From CALKWS01 sp051020515 (GTDB lineage Bacteria; Actinomycetota; Actinomycetes; Actinomycetales; Beutenbergiaceae): a DNA stretch of 64,000 nucleotides. The stretch is taken from positions 372,001 to 436,000 of the forward strand of contig NZ_CP194857.1 in assembly GCF_051020515.1 (NCBI RefSeq). The letters are read 5' to 3'. The notes under the pieces were generated by a model. The model was not told the DNA's origin. It did no database searches and saw only the letters and a list, made by a program, of their open reading frames with translations. The translations under genes were made by a program, and so were the position numbers. Of the stretch, positions 9,088 through 17,959 are shown in pieces (position 1 is the stretch's first letter; every line of letters begins with the position of its first letter).

Positions 9088-10014
9088 GTGCCTGAAGACC
9101 GTCAGGGAACGGCATCGGGAATGCCCGACCATCGCCGCACCTCCGCATCTCTAGCACTTCTCGCCCAGCAGAGCGGGCTCTGGCAGATCGGCATCCGGCC
9201 ACGGCTGGTCCCCTACTTGGGAGAACTCTGGAGGTTCCGTCAGTTCATCCGGGTGCTAGCCAGATCACGCGCCTACGCGGAGAACCAGAACTCATACCTC
9301 GGACAGTTGTGGGCGATCGTCACGCCGATCCTCAACGCCACGGTCTACGTGATCGTCTTCGGCCTGATCCTGAGTACGGACCGGGGCGTGGACAACGTGA
9401 TCGCGTTCATCGTGATCGGTGTTTTCATGTTCAGGTTCTTTGAGCGGTCGGTCGTGGCGGGAGGAAAGTCCATCTCGGAGAAACTGGACCTGGTCCGGGC
9501 GCTGCACTTTCCACGCGCAGTGCTTCCCATCGCGGCCGTTGCCACTGAATTGGCAACCCTGATCCCCTCACTCCTCGTAATGGCGGCCATCATCCTTGTG
9601 ACTGGCTTCCTACCCGGATACGAGTTCGTGTCGATCACTCCCGAGTGGCTCCTGCTACCCGTGATCGTGATCCTCTTCAGCATCTTCAACGCAGGCTGCG
9701 CCATGATTGCTGCCCGCATCGTTGCCGCCACCCCTGACATCATGAACGTCATTCAGTTCATCATGCGCTTCATCTTCTACGGCTCCGGCGTTCTGTTCAG
9801 CATCTCGCACTACGCGCCAGCCAGCCTTCTGCCGGCGATGAACCATCAACCTGTTGCGCTCTTTCTGAGTATGACTCGCCAGGCGCTGACCCAGGAGCCA
9901 ACGATGCCGCTCGACTTCTCGCTCTACATCTGGGCGCTCGGGTGGGCCGCATTGTTCCTCATCGGTGGGTTCCTCTTCTTCTGGCGTGGGGAGGAACGAT
10001 ATGGCCGTGAATGA
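9088..10014 (+). CDS. ABC-2 polysaccharide exporter, permease subunit (Wzm/TagG type)
   Basis: 308 residues from GTG 9088, chosen because AAGGAGG lies four bases upstream; longer frames to 8944 read through the end of the previous gene. Six hydrophobic membrane segments are visible from about residue 75 onward, after the amphipathic start typical of ABC-2 permeases (YLGQLWAIVTPILNATVYV). It belongs to the Wzm/TagG/Rv3783 group, which moves lipid-linked polysaccharide across the membrane. It overlaps the ATPase gene by 14 bases. The partner and the neighbouring galactan genes suggest the substrate is the galactofuranose polymer. Confidence 0.88.
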   Translation: MPEDRQGTASGMPDHRRTSASLALLAQQSGLWQIGIRPRLVPYLGELWRFRQFIRVLARSRAYAENQNSYLGQLWAIVTPILNATVYVIVFGLILSTDRGVDNVIAFIVIGVFMFRFFERSVVAGGKSISEKLDLVRALHFPRAVLPIAAVATELATLIPSLLVMAAIILVTGFLPGYEFVSITPEWLLLPVIVILFSIFNAGCAMIAARIVAATPDIMNVIQFIMRFIFYGSGVLFSISHYAPASLLPAMNHQPVALFLSMTRQALTQEPTMPLDFSLYIWALGWAALFLIGGFLFFWRGEERYGRE

Positions 10015-10948
10015 GAGCGAGGAGTTCGACTTCGAGATCGACACCGTCGATCTACCGGACGCCACCACGGGTCCAGTGCCGACGGGTCCACCATCGCTCA
10101 TCATCGACAATCTGTTCGTCAACTACCGGGTCTTCGGTGCTCGCGCCATGGCGGGAGGTGCTCCTCCTCGTTCTGCGCTCTCGAGAGCGATCAGACGCTT
10201 GACGGAGGGGAACATTGCCTCTGTCGCCGAGGTGGAAGCAGTGCGTGGCGTCAGTTTGGTCGCCCACCAGGGCGAAGCGATTGGGATCATCGGCATTAAC
10301 GGCTCCGGCAAGAGCACCCTCCTGCGGGCCGCAGCGGGTCTCATACCACCCACCCGTGGTGCAGTTTACGTCTCCAGCGAACCATCCCTCCTCGGCGTCA
10401 ATGCCGTCCTGATGCGTCAATTGAGCGGTGAGCGCAATATTCTGATCGGTGGGCTAGCTCTAGGTCTTAGCCTCAAGGAGATACGTGAGAAATTCGATGA
10501 GATCGTCGAATTTGCTGGCCTAGGCGAATTCGTCTACATGCCGATGAAGGCATACTCATCAGGAATGGCCGCGCGGTTGAGGTTCGCCATCTCATCCGTA
10601 GCCACGCCCGACATCCTCATGATCGACGAGGCCCTGGCGACCGGCGACGCGGACTTCAGACAGAAGAGCAAGGATCGTATCGAGAAGATCCGTGAGCAGG
10701 CGGGCACCATCTTTCTCGTAAGCCACTCGCTTGAGACAATCAAACGGATGTGCTCACGTGTCATTTGGTTGCACAAAGGCCTCCTCTTAAAGGACGGCGA
10801 CCCTGAGGAGGTCACGGAGGCTTACCGCTCTTATATCCGAGCCATCCGTGCTGCGAAGGCCTCGGGCGAACCGATACCAGACCCCCCAGGCGCGGCCGAA
10901 TTCCACCTCGCTCAAGAGGATATCCAGAGATTGGACGACAATGTCTGA
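10001..10948 (+). CDS. ABC polysaccharide exporter, ATPase subunit (Wzt/TagH type)
   Basis: 315 residues from ATG 10001, preceded by GGGGAGG. Walker A is GINGSGKSTLL, the signature region is YSSGMAARLRF, Walker B is ILMIDEALATGDADF, and the H-loop is VSHSLETI. The ATPase domain runs from about residue 70 to 290. There is no long C-terminal carbohydrate-binding domain as in O-antigen Wzt, so it resembles TagH or mycobacterial Rv3781. It powers export with the overlapping permease. The frame extends to 9965, but that start lacks a ribosome site. Confidence 0.9.
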   Translation: MAVNESEEFDFEIDTVDLPDATTGPVPTGPPSLIIDNLFVNYRVFGARAMAGGAPPRSALSRAIRRLTEGNIASVAEVEAVRGVSLVAHQGEAIGIIGINGSGKSTLLRAAAGLIPPTRGAVYVSSEPSLLGVNAVLMRQLSGERNILIGGLALGLSLKEIREKFDEIVEFAGLGEFVYMPMKAYSSGMAARLRFAISSVATPDILMIDEALATGDADFRQKSKDRIEKIREQAGTIFLVSHSLETIKRMCSRVIWLHKGLLLKDGDPEEVTEAYRSYIRAIRAAKASGEPIPDPPGAAEFHLAQEDIQRLDDNV

Positions 10949-12324
10949 TGATCGCAGACCCCGAGTTCTACTCGTGGGTGCGTATGAGCGCGACAACTTC
11001 GGCGATCTGCTCTTCCTGATTCAGACCGAGAACTACCTGACCGGAGCGGATGTGACCGCCGCCGCCCCATTTCCCAGCGACATGAGTACGCTGCTCGACC
11101 GCAAGATTCCGGCCTTCGGAAAACTCCTCGAGTCAGAGCAGTTCGACCACATCTGGACTGTCGGTGGTGAGGTAGGCGCGACCAGTTTTATGACGGCCTT
11201 CAGGATGTCGGTCCCGCCGGCAATACTGAAGACCTACCGTGCAGCCTCGCATTCTGAGAAGAAGAGGATTATCGATTCTGTTTGCGGCAGCACGCCGATC
11301 GACTCTCCCTACATCCCTCGTCCAACCGCCTACCCCCTGAACGCCTCGGCATCATTGACCTTGAACTCGGTGGGATTCGTCGGTGCGCCCAACGTGCCCC
11401 GCGACCGGTTGGAGACCATCATGGCCCTGGTTCGCGAAGCAGATCGTATCTCTGTGCGCGACGACGGCTCGAGTGAATTCTTCACCGCACAGGGCATTGA
11501 GCACACCGTCGCGCCGGATCTTGTGCATACGATCGCGCTGACCCGTCCGAGGCAAAGGACCCCCGAGTCCCGACACAGTGCTGGTCCAGGTTTCCGATGA
11601 CCACTTGAAAAGGCACGGCTATGAAGCCCATGCAGAGGCACTTGCCCGGAGCAAGAGTCTCGCTCCGTACCGGATTCGCTTCTTCATTGCCGGCACCGCC
11701 CCTGGTCATGACTCGGCGGCCTCTTACGAACGCTTGATCGCCCATATGCGCAAGATTGCGCCTGAGCGTGAGATCGATATATCCACCGCGCGCCGCCCGT
11801 TGGACCTCGTTGATGAGATCGCGTCGGCTCGGCTGTGGATCGGTCTGTCCTTGCATGGCCGCATTGTCTCCTCCGCGTACGACGTTCCGCGGATCAGTCT
11901 GACGAAACGGAAGCTGAACTCCTACTCCGCCACGTGGGATCCCCACATGCCCTATGACGTCACGCCGGACCGGCTCGACGACGCGGTGGCGCAAGCACTC
12001 GATCCCGTGACGATGAAGGAATCTGCAGGAATCGGACTGGATCTCGCGCATCGCGCCAAACACAACATCGAGTCCGCGGTCAGCGAGATGCTTGGGTCGG
12101 ATCCCGACGAGCGGACCCGTCGCCGCTTCGCTCAGGTCGAGCGGCGGCGGCAACACCTTGCCCATGACTTGGCCAGCCGCGACACGGAGATCGCTGTGTT
12201 GCGTCGGGAGTTGGAGACCACTAATGCCCATCTGGCTGATCTTCGAAAGGCTCCTGGTGCACTGGGCCGAGCCACGTACCGCGGCCTCAATGCCGTTAAG
12301 AACCGCCTGAAGAAGTCGGACTGA
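10941..12324 (+). pseudogene. Polysaccharide pyruvyltransferase family (frameshifted)
   Basis: The first frame, from ATG 10941 (overlapping the ATPase stop), encodes RPRVLLVGAYERDNFGDLL, typical of the N-terminus of the family, and ends at 11600. The second frame, readable from about 11555 to 12324, continues with VLVQVSDDHLKRHG and the family motif GLSLHGRIVSSAYDVP, then a coiled-coil tail (residues ~390-440). The frames join in a run of five C at 11560-11564; one base fewer gives a continuous protein of about 460 residues. The family adds pyruvate ketals to glycans from phosphoenolpyruvate, giving negative charge to the wall polymer. Context supports action on the galactan. Confidence 0.8.
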
Positions 12325-12337
12325 TACCGCTTCACAG

Positions 12338-13495
12338 TCAACCGCCGGAGAATCTCTCGCGCAGGTGATTGTCCACCATCGATAATGCAGATCCTATCGC
12401 CATGTGCATATCAAGATATTGGTAGGTCCCCAGTCGGCCACCGAAGAACACGCCCTGCTCCGATTCGGCGAGTTTCCGATAGTCGAGGAGGCGTGCACGG
12501 TCCTGTGCGGTATTGATCGGGTAATAGGGCTCGTCATGACGCTCCGCAAAGCGTGAATACTCGCGCATGATCACCGTGCGGTCACGCGGATAGTCGCGTT
12601 CCGGGTGGAAGTGGCGAAACTCGTGAATACGCGTGTACGGGACGTCCTCGTCAGCGTAGTTCATCACCGATGTGCCTTGGAAGTCGCCGACGTACAGGAC
12701 TTCCTGTTCGAAATCGAGGGTACGCCAACTGAGTTCTCCGTGATCGTAATCGAAGTACTTGTCTACCGGTCCGGTATAGATGACGGGGACTTGACCGACC
12801 GTTCGCGCCTTGGAGAACTCGTGGGTGTCGTCGAAGAAGTCCGTGTTCAACTGCACGTCGATCTTTGGGTGGTCTGCCATCCGTTCTAGCCAGGCGGTGT
12901 ATCCATCGACTGGAAGTCCCTCATAGGTGTCGCTGAAGTACCGGTTATTATAGGTGTACCGCACCGGAAGACGCGAAATAATCGCAGCCGGTAATTCGGT
13001 AGGATCCGTCTGCCACTGCTTCGCCGTATAACCCCGGATGAACGCCTCATACAAGGGTCGCCCAATGAGGGAGATTCCCTTCTCGTCAAGGTTCTCGGGC
13101 TTCCGGTCCCCCAGTTCCGCGGCTTGATCGCGAAGAAGTTCGCGTGCCGAGTCCGGGCTGTGTGCGGCGCGGAAGAACTGGTTGATGGTGCCCAGGTTAA
13201 TCGGCATCGGATACACCTCACCGCGGTGCGTCGTGTAGACATGGTGCACGTAGTCAGTGAACGCGGTAAACCTGTTGACGTACTCCCAGATCCGTTCGTT
13301 CGAAGTGTGGAAGAGATGTGCGCCGTACCGGTGCACCTCGATTCCCGTGCTCTCCTCGGCTTCGGAGTACGCGTTTCCGCCGATGTGTGGTCGCCGGTCG
13401 ATCACCTTCACCCGCAACCCAAATTCTCTGGCACATCGTTCGGCAACGGTGAGTCCGAAGAACCCGGATCCCACCACCAGGAGGTCGGTGGTCAT
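12338..13495 (-). CDS. glf: UDP-galactopyranose mutase
   Basis: 385 residues from ATG 13495, supported by AGGAGA five bases upstream; the ATG at 13510 would bury that site. The FAD-binding motif is VVGSGFFGLTVAE; RRPHIGGNAYSE, HRYGAHLFHTSN, YTAKQWQTDP and GRLGTYQYLDM are hallmark Glf motifs. The enzyme converts UDP-galactopyranose to UDP-galactofuranose in the cytoplasm, the donor for the GlfT2-like enzyme and probably the GT2 enzymes around it. It is convergent with the pyruvyltransferase, with only 13 bases between the ends and no terminator visible. Confidence 0.96.
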   Translation of the reverse strand: MTTDLLVVGSGFFGLTVAERCAREFGLRVKVIDRRPHIGGNAYSEAEESTGIEVHRYGAHLFHTSNERIWEYVNRFTAFTDYVHHVYTTHRGEVYPMPINLGTINQFFRAAHSPDSARELLRDQAAELGDRKPENLDEKGISLIGRPLYEAFIRGYTAKQWQTDPTELPAAIISRLPVRYTYNNRYFSDTYEGLPVDGYTAWLERMADHPKIDVQLNTDFFDDTHEFSKARTVGQVPVIYTGPVDKYFDYDHGELSWRTLDFEQEVLYVGDFQGTSVMNYADEDVPYTRIHEFRHFHPERDYPRDRTVIMREYSRFAERHDEPYYPINTAQDRARLLDYRKLAESEQGVFFGGRLGTYQYLDMHMAIGSALSMVDNHLRERFSGG

Positions 13496-13526
13496 AGCGT
13501 CTCCTATCATTGAACCGGCAAGTACT

Positions 13527-14354
13527 TCAGTGGCGAGCGATCAGTGCGGGGTATGCCCACCTGCGTATGGCATCCGGGACCAGCCGGTAACCCGTGCGCT
13601 GGGCAATGTTGCGCACCATTTGCGCTCTGGAGGTAAGACCGAGACGGCGTAGGCGCCTTTGGAGGACCCAATCCGAACGGAGGGGCTGCCATCCACCCCG
13701 ACGCGCGAAGAGTTCGTCGCCCGTGCGGTAGCGCACCAGCGCCTCGCGGACATTTCTTGCCGTGGCACCGGCAGCGAGCATCCGCGCGAACAGCCAGTAG
13801 TCCTCCATGAACGGGAGGTCCTCGTAGCCGCCGGCCGCCATGACCGCCGATCGCCGGAAGACCACCGTGGGGTGGTTAAACGGGTTGTGGAAGGAGGCGT
13901 ACCGCAGAATCGCCGCGGTACTTTCCGGTCGGGGACGAATAGGCCCGAGAGACCCGTCCGCGCTATCGAACTCCTGCATCGCACTTCCCACTAGGTCCAG
14001 TCCGTCCGCCACAAGCGGCACCTGGACAGCGAATCGGCTCGGCACCGAGATGTCGTCGGCATCGGCTCTGGCTATCACGTCGTACGAACACCGCTGAAGA
14101 CCTGCCTGCAAGGCAGCCGCCAGGCGAACATTCGTCGGCAGTTCGTGATGGAGAACCGGGACATGGCGCTGCGCGGTGGCGCTCCTGATCGCCTCCGCGA
14201 GGGCGCCGGGCACCGGCCCGTCCTGTACGAGGATGACTTCGCTGGGGCGCAACTCCTGCTCCACGGTGGCTGAATCAAAGGCCCGCAGGAAGTGATCGGC
14301 GCGGTCGCCAGCGTAGACAGGCAGTAGCACACTGAACTGCAGATCCCGGCTCAT
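13527..14354 (-). CDS. Glycosyltransferase family 2
   Basis: 275 residues, a single GT-A domain: FSVLLPVYAGDRADHF, VQDGPVPG, the DxD motif in ARADADDISVP, and FMEDYWLFARM near the acceptor site. It overlaps the start of the stop codon of the SDR-GT2 fusion gene by four bases, so they are co-translated, and lies 31 bases before glf. It probably adds one sugar early in the assembly of the lipid-linked wall polymer. The donor cannot be told from sequence. Confidence 0.85.
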   Translation of the reverse strand: MSRDLQFSVLLPVYAGDRADHFLRAFDSATVEQELRPSEVILVQDGPVPGALAEAIRSATAQRHVPVLHHELPTNVRLAAALQAGLQRCSYDVIARADADDISVPSRFAVQVPLVADGLDLVGSAMQEFDSADGSLGPIRPRPESTAAILRYASFHNPFNHPTVVFRRSAVMAAGGYEDLPFMEDYWLFARMLAAGATARNVREALVRYRTGDELFARRGGWQPLRSDWVLQRRLRRLGLTSRAQMVRNIAQRTGYRLVPDAIRRWAYPALIARH

Positions 14355-16378
14355 ACCTGTGCGGATCCCGCGGCGGCGCGCTCAACCAACCGAACGTCAT
14401 CGGTCACCTCGCCCATCCCATCGAGGACGGTTGCGGTCGGTTTCGGAGATGTCGTGATCCCCTTCCAGAAGCCACGAATACCGGACTTCACCACAGCCGC
14501 TCGCTGCGGCGCAAACAACAACGTCCGTACCCAACCAACAGCAGCAGATCCGCCGTACAGTAGGCGCTCCCAAACCCGCAGGCCGGGGGAGCGAGTCAGC
14601 AACCAGATCTTGTTACGCACCTCGTAGTAGAAGCGCTGGCCCGGGTTGTTCTGCCAGGAGGCGAACTCAGCGGTGCGATGCTCCACCACGCTCCCGGCCA
14701 CCTGTAATCCCACACCCTCCCGCAGCAACCTGCTGGAGTACTCGGTGTCGTCACCCCAGATGAAGTAGTCCGCAAGTGGTAAACCGTGCCGGCGAGCCTC
14801 TTGCCCGCGGATCAGGATCGAGACGAAGGATGCTGTTCGGATCACCCGCGAATTCGCGGCAGCGGCGTTCCGTCGGTCCGTCGCCGGACCCCCGACTCGC
14901 TCGCGCGAGACGTTCATCGGGTGCACACGACCGTCGGTCCAGACCGCCCTGCTACTGAGGACACTCAGGTCACGCGGAAAGGCCAGGGATACCTTGAGTA
15001 GTTCCTCGAGGGCCCCGGGTCCGGGGATCGTGTCATCGTCCATCAGCCACAACCAGTCAGGCGAGTGGCGCGCTAGGGCTCGCGCCATTCCGGCGGCGAA
15101 CCCGCCGGCTCCGCCGACGTTACGAGGCAAGGTCATGACATCTGCACCCAGGCGATGGGACCGAGCCACCTCGCCTGAGCCGTCGGTCGAGTTGTTATCG
15201 ATGACGACGACGGCAGCCGGGCCAACCCGCTGCTCAGCCAGTGCGTCCAAGCAGTGGCGCAGCAGTTCAGCGCGGTTGTAAGTAACCACGACGGCCGCCA
15301 CACGCGGTGTTCGTTCCGAGGACGTGCGCCGGACGATACCCTCCGGGGGCAGGTGCACCACCGGATCTGCCCTCCGTCCGGACTTCCGGTACCAGCGCAC
15401 CGTGCGCCGCAGTCCTTCCGTCAGGGATACCGACGGCGCAAAGCCCGTCTGGCGAATGCGTTCTGCGGCGAACCTGGTTTCCATGCCGGCAAGTTTCCTG
15501 ATCCGCTCGGACGTGATCGGGAGGTTTCGCCCGGTAACCCGTGCCACGAGGTCGAACGGGCTAGCGGCAAGGACGGTCAGGCCCAGCGGGAGCCACAGTC
15601 GCGGCTGGCGCCGACCCAACTCTGCATAGATCCGGCCAACCACCTCGCGGGAGGTCAAATCGGGCTCATCGACGTAGTTGTAGACCTCGAACGGGCCCGT
15701 ATCTTCCTGTGGTGGGGCGCCCCAGAGGTGCTGGACGGCGGCGACGAGATTCTCGACGTAGCACATCGACTTGCGGTTAGCACCGGATCCCACTGGGAGA
15801 AAAGTTCGCCGATGAATCTGCTGAATAAGACGGAAGACATTCGCGAAATTCCCCGGCCCGAACACCACAGCCGGGCGGATTATCAAGGCACGACGCCCCT
15901 CGACAGTTGACTCCCATTCCAGGTAGATCTGTTCGGCACCGAGTTTGGTTCGCCCATAGTCGTTGACTGGAGCCGGGACAGAGTGCTCGTCCGGCACCCC
16001 GTCCTGCACACCATAGACAGCAACGGTGGAGAAGAAGCACAGATTGGTGATGTCGTGGTGCTCCATCGCAGCGCAGACCGAACGGGCGCCTCCAATGTTC
16101 ACTGATTCGAAGGTGCCGCTATCGATCCCGAAGTCATGGTGAGCCGCCGCAAGGTTGAGAACCGCAGTGCACCCTGTCATGGCTTCGGTCAGCGCTGTGG
16201 TGTCGCGGACGTCGCCGATAAAGGTGTCCTCCCCGGACGGATCTGGGAAGAGGTCGAACCGCACGAAATCGATGCCGGCGGAACTCAACGCCTGTTGCAC
16301 ATAGACCCCCACAAAGCCCGAACTGCCAACCACGAGAACGCGATCTTGAGGGCCCAAGACGTTGCTCACCGTATACAT
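14351..16378 (-). CDS. Fusion of NAD-dependent epimerase and GlfT1-like GT2 glycosyltransferase
   Basis: 675 residues with two enzymes. Residues 1 to about 340 are an extended SDR: VVGSSGFVG, FFSTVAVYG and YGRTK with Tyr and Lys present. Residues ~355-640 are a GT2 domain: VAAVVVTYNRAELL, NVGGAGGFAAG, LWLMDDDTIPG, YFIWGDDTEYSSRL and VVEHRTAEF. The second half resembles mycobacterial GlfT1/Rv3782-type enzymes, which add the first galactofuranose residues. The fused SDR may make or modify the donor or act on the linker. ATG 16378 is too close to GGAGAGG, which better fits GTG 16369 nine bases away. It heads the minus-strand operon leading to glf. Confidence 0.85.
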   Translation of the reverse strand: MYTVSNVLGPQDRVLVVGSSGFVGVYVQQALSSAGIDFVRFDLFPDPSGEDTFIGDVRDTTALTEAMTGCTAVLNLAAAHHDFGIDSGTFESVNIGGARSVCAAMEHHDITNLCFFSTVAVYGVQDGVPDEHSVPAPVNDYGRTKLGAEQIYLEWESTVEGRRALIIRPAVVFGPGNFANVFRLIQQIHRRTFLPVGSGANRKSMCYVENLVAAVQHLWGAPPQEDTGPFEVYNYVDEPDLTSREVVGRIYAELGRRQPRLWLPLGLTVLAASPFDLVARVTGRNLPITSERIRKLAGMETRFAAERIRQTGFAPSVSLTEGLRRTVRWYRKSGRRADPVVHLPPEGIVRRTSSERTPRVAAVVVTYNRAELLRHCLDALAEQRVGPAAVVVIDNNSTDGSGEVARSHRLGADVMTLPRNVGGAGGFAAGMARALARHSPDWLWLMDDDTIPGPGALEELLKVSLAFPRDLSVLSSRAVWTDGRVHPMNVSRERVGGPATDRRNAAAANSRVIRTASFVSILIRGQEARRHGLPLADYFIWGDDTEYSSRLLREGVGLQVAGSVVEHRTAEFASWQNNPGQRFYYEVRNKIWLLTRSPGLRVWERLLYGGSAAVGWVRTLLFAPQRAAVVKSGIRGFWKGITTSPKPTATVLDGMGEVTDDVRLVERAAAGSAQV

Positions 16379-16696
16379 CCTCTCCGTCGACCAACGTTCC
16401 CTACCCGCTCACGTGCGTCCGTGTCGCATCGAACCACCGCCCCGCTGCCTAACGTACGGTCGCGCTGCACTCGCTTGACAGGTACCCATTGTGCTGGCTG
16501 CGCCTAACTACGCCAAAACCTGCTCCGATGACCGGGCACCTCTGGAGGAATAGGTTGCCCTATACACCTGTCGCTCCATAGACCCTGTGGCCCGTCCCTC
16601 ACCTGTGACTCACCTCACCACCTTCCACAGAACCTCCTCTCGACGATCCCCCCTTATCCCCCCTTACCGGCCTGTTTATGCCTACCATTTGATGCG
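16379..16696. other. Intergenic region between divergent wall-polymer and LCP operons
   Basis: 318 bases without a convincing gene. It must hold the promoters of the minus-strand SDR-GT2 operon and the plus-strand LCP operon. Its right part has two tandem copies of a C-run followed by TTA (around 16648-16665). No stable terminator, tRNA or repeat was seen. It marks the change from the lower-GC island to the GC-rich remainder. Confidence 0.6.
16683..16688 (+). promoter_or_regulatory. Likely -10 element of LCP operon, leaderless
   Basis: TACCAT matches TAnnnT and ends eight bases before ATG 16697, where no ribosome site is visible. This spacing puts transcription start at or next to the start codon. 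No clear -35 box. Confidence 0.4.
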
Positions 16697-17959
16697 ATGC
16701 CTTTCTCCTTCCCTGCCCGCGGCCAGGACGCGGTGCGCCGGCACGCGGCTCAGCGCCCCGGGCGCCGCGGCCGCTACTTGGCTGCGCTCGCCCTCAGCGG
16801 TTTGCTCGCCTTCACTGGGGCTGGGATGGTGCTGGCCTACCAAAGCGTGCAGAGCCGGGTGGCCACCCACGATCTGGATGAGATTCTCGGCCGGGGCGAT
16901 GGTGCCGGCCACGCCAGTGGCAGCGACGACGACGCCGCGCCCGATGACCCCCTGAGCGGGCGCGCATACAACGTGATGCTGATGGGCTCGGATGCCCGCA
17001 ACTCCGACAACGAGGACGACTACGGCTTCGCCGGCGGTATGCGCTCCGACACGAACCTCATCGTGCATGTGGCCGCGGACCGGTCCCGGGTGGACGTGGT
17101 CTCCATCCCCCGTGACCTGCTGGTGGACGTACCCAGTTGCCCGTTGCCGGACGGGCGACAGACCGCCCCGATGTCCGCCGGGTCCGACGACAACGGCACC
17201 CGGTTCAACGCCGCGTTCGCCTACGGCGGCCAGACCGGCGATGTCGCCTACGCCGCCGCCTGCACCATCCTGACCACCGAGGCGATGACGGGACTGCACA
17301 TCGATGACTTCGTAGTGGTGGACTTCGAAGGCTTCGTAGAGGTAATCGACGCGATCGGCGGGGTACAGATGTGCTTCGACGAAGATATTGATGCCCCCAA
17401 GGCCAGGCTGCAGATCCACGCCGGCTGCCACCGCCTCGCCGGCGACACCGCCCTGGGTGTCGCCAGAGCCCGGGTGGGTGTCGATGACGGCTCCGACATC
17501 TCCCGGATAGAGCGCCAGCAGCAACTCTTCGGCGCCATCGCCGATGAGGTGCTCGGGTCCAATCTAGTCACGGACACCCCGGCGCTCTTCCGGTTCCTGC
17601 AGGCCACGGCCTCGGCGATGACCACCAGCGAACGGATCGGCAACCTGACAACCATGGGCGGACTGGCCTACTCCCTGCGGCACCTCGACACCAGCCACGT
17701 CACCTTCGCCACCGTCCCCTTCGACTGGGCCGGCAACGTGGTGGTCCAGAACGCGGATGGCGAACCGCTGTGGCAGTCCCTCCGCGACGACGAGCCGATG
17801 GTGCTACCCCAGGCCGACGACGAACCCCGCTCGGGCGATGAGGGGCCGGCGGATCAGGAGGCACCCGCGGACGGTCCCGCCGACCGTGACACCGATGAGG
17901 GCAGTCTGGAGGCCCGGACCAACGGGGCCGACGATCTGCTCGCCGGCGCGCGGGTATGA
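16697..17959 (+). CDS. LytR-CpsA-Psr (LCP) family wall-polymer ligase
   Basis: 420 residues. A short basic cytoplasmic start is followed by one membrane helix (about residues 29-48, YLAALALSGLLAFTGAGMVL), then an extracellular LCP domain: NVMLMGSDARN, MRSDTNLIVH, VVSIPRDLLVD, and ARARVGVDDGSDISRIERQQ. These Asp and Arg residues bind the pyrophosphate of the lipid-linked polymer. LCP enzymes move teichoic acid or arabinogalactan from the lipid carrier to peptidoglycan. The C-terminal ~60 residues are acidic and disordered. Its stop overlaps the start of the next LCP gene (ATGA). Confidence 0.93.
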   Translation: MPFSFPARGQDAVRRHAAQRPGRRGRYLAALALSGLLAFTGAGMVLAYQSVQSRVATHDLDEILGRGDGAGHASGSDDDAAPDDPLSGRAYNVMLMGSDARNSDNEDDYGFAGGMRSDTNLIVHVAADRSRVDVVSIPRDLLVDVPSCPLPDGRQTAPMSAGSDDNGTRFNAAFAYGGQTGDVAYAAACTILTTEAMTGLHIDDFVVVDFEGFVEVIDAIGGVQMCFDEDIDAPKARLQIHAGCHRLAGDTALGVARARVGVDDGSDISRIERQQQLFGAIADEVLGSNLVTDTPALFRFLQATASAMTTSERIGNLTTMGGLAYSLRHLDTSHVTFATVPFDWAGNVVVQNADGEPLWQSLRDDEPMVLPQADDEPRSGDEGPADQEAPADGPADRDTDEGSLEARTNGADDLLAGARV

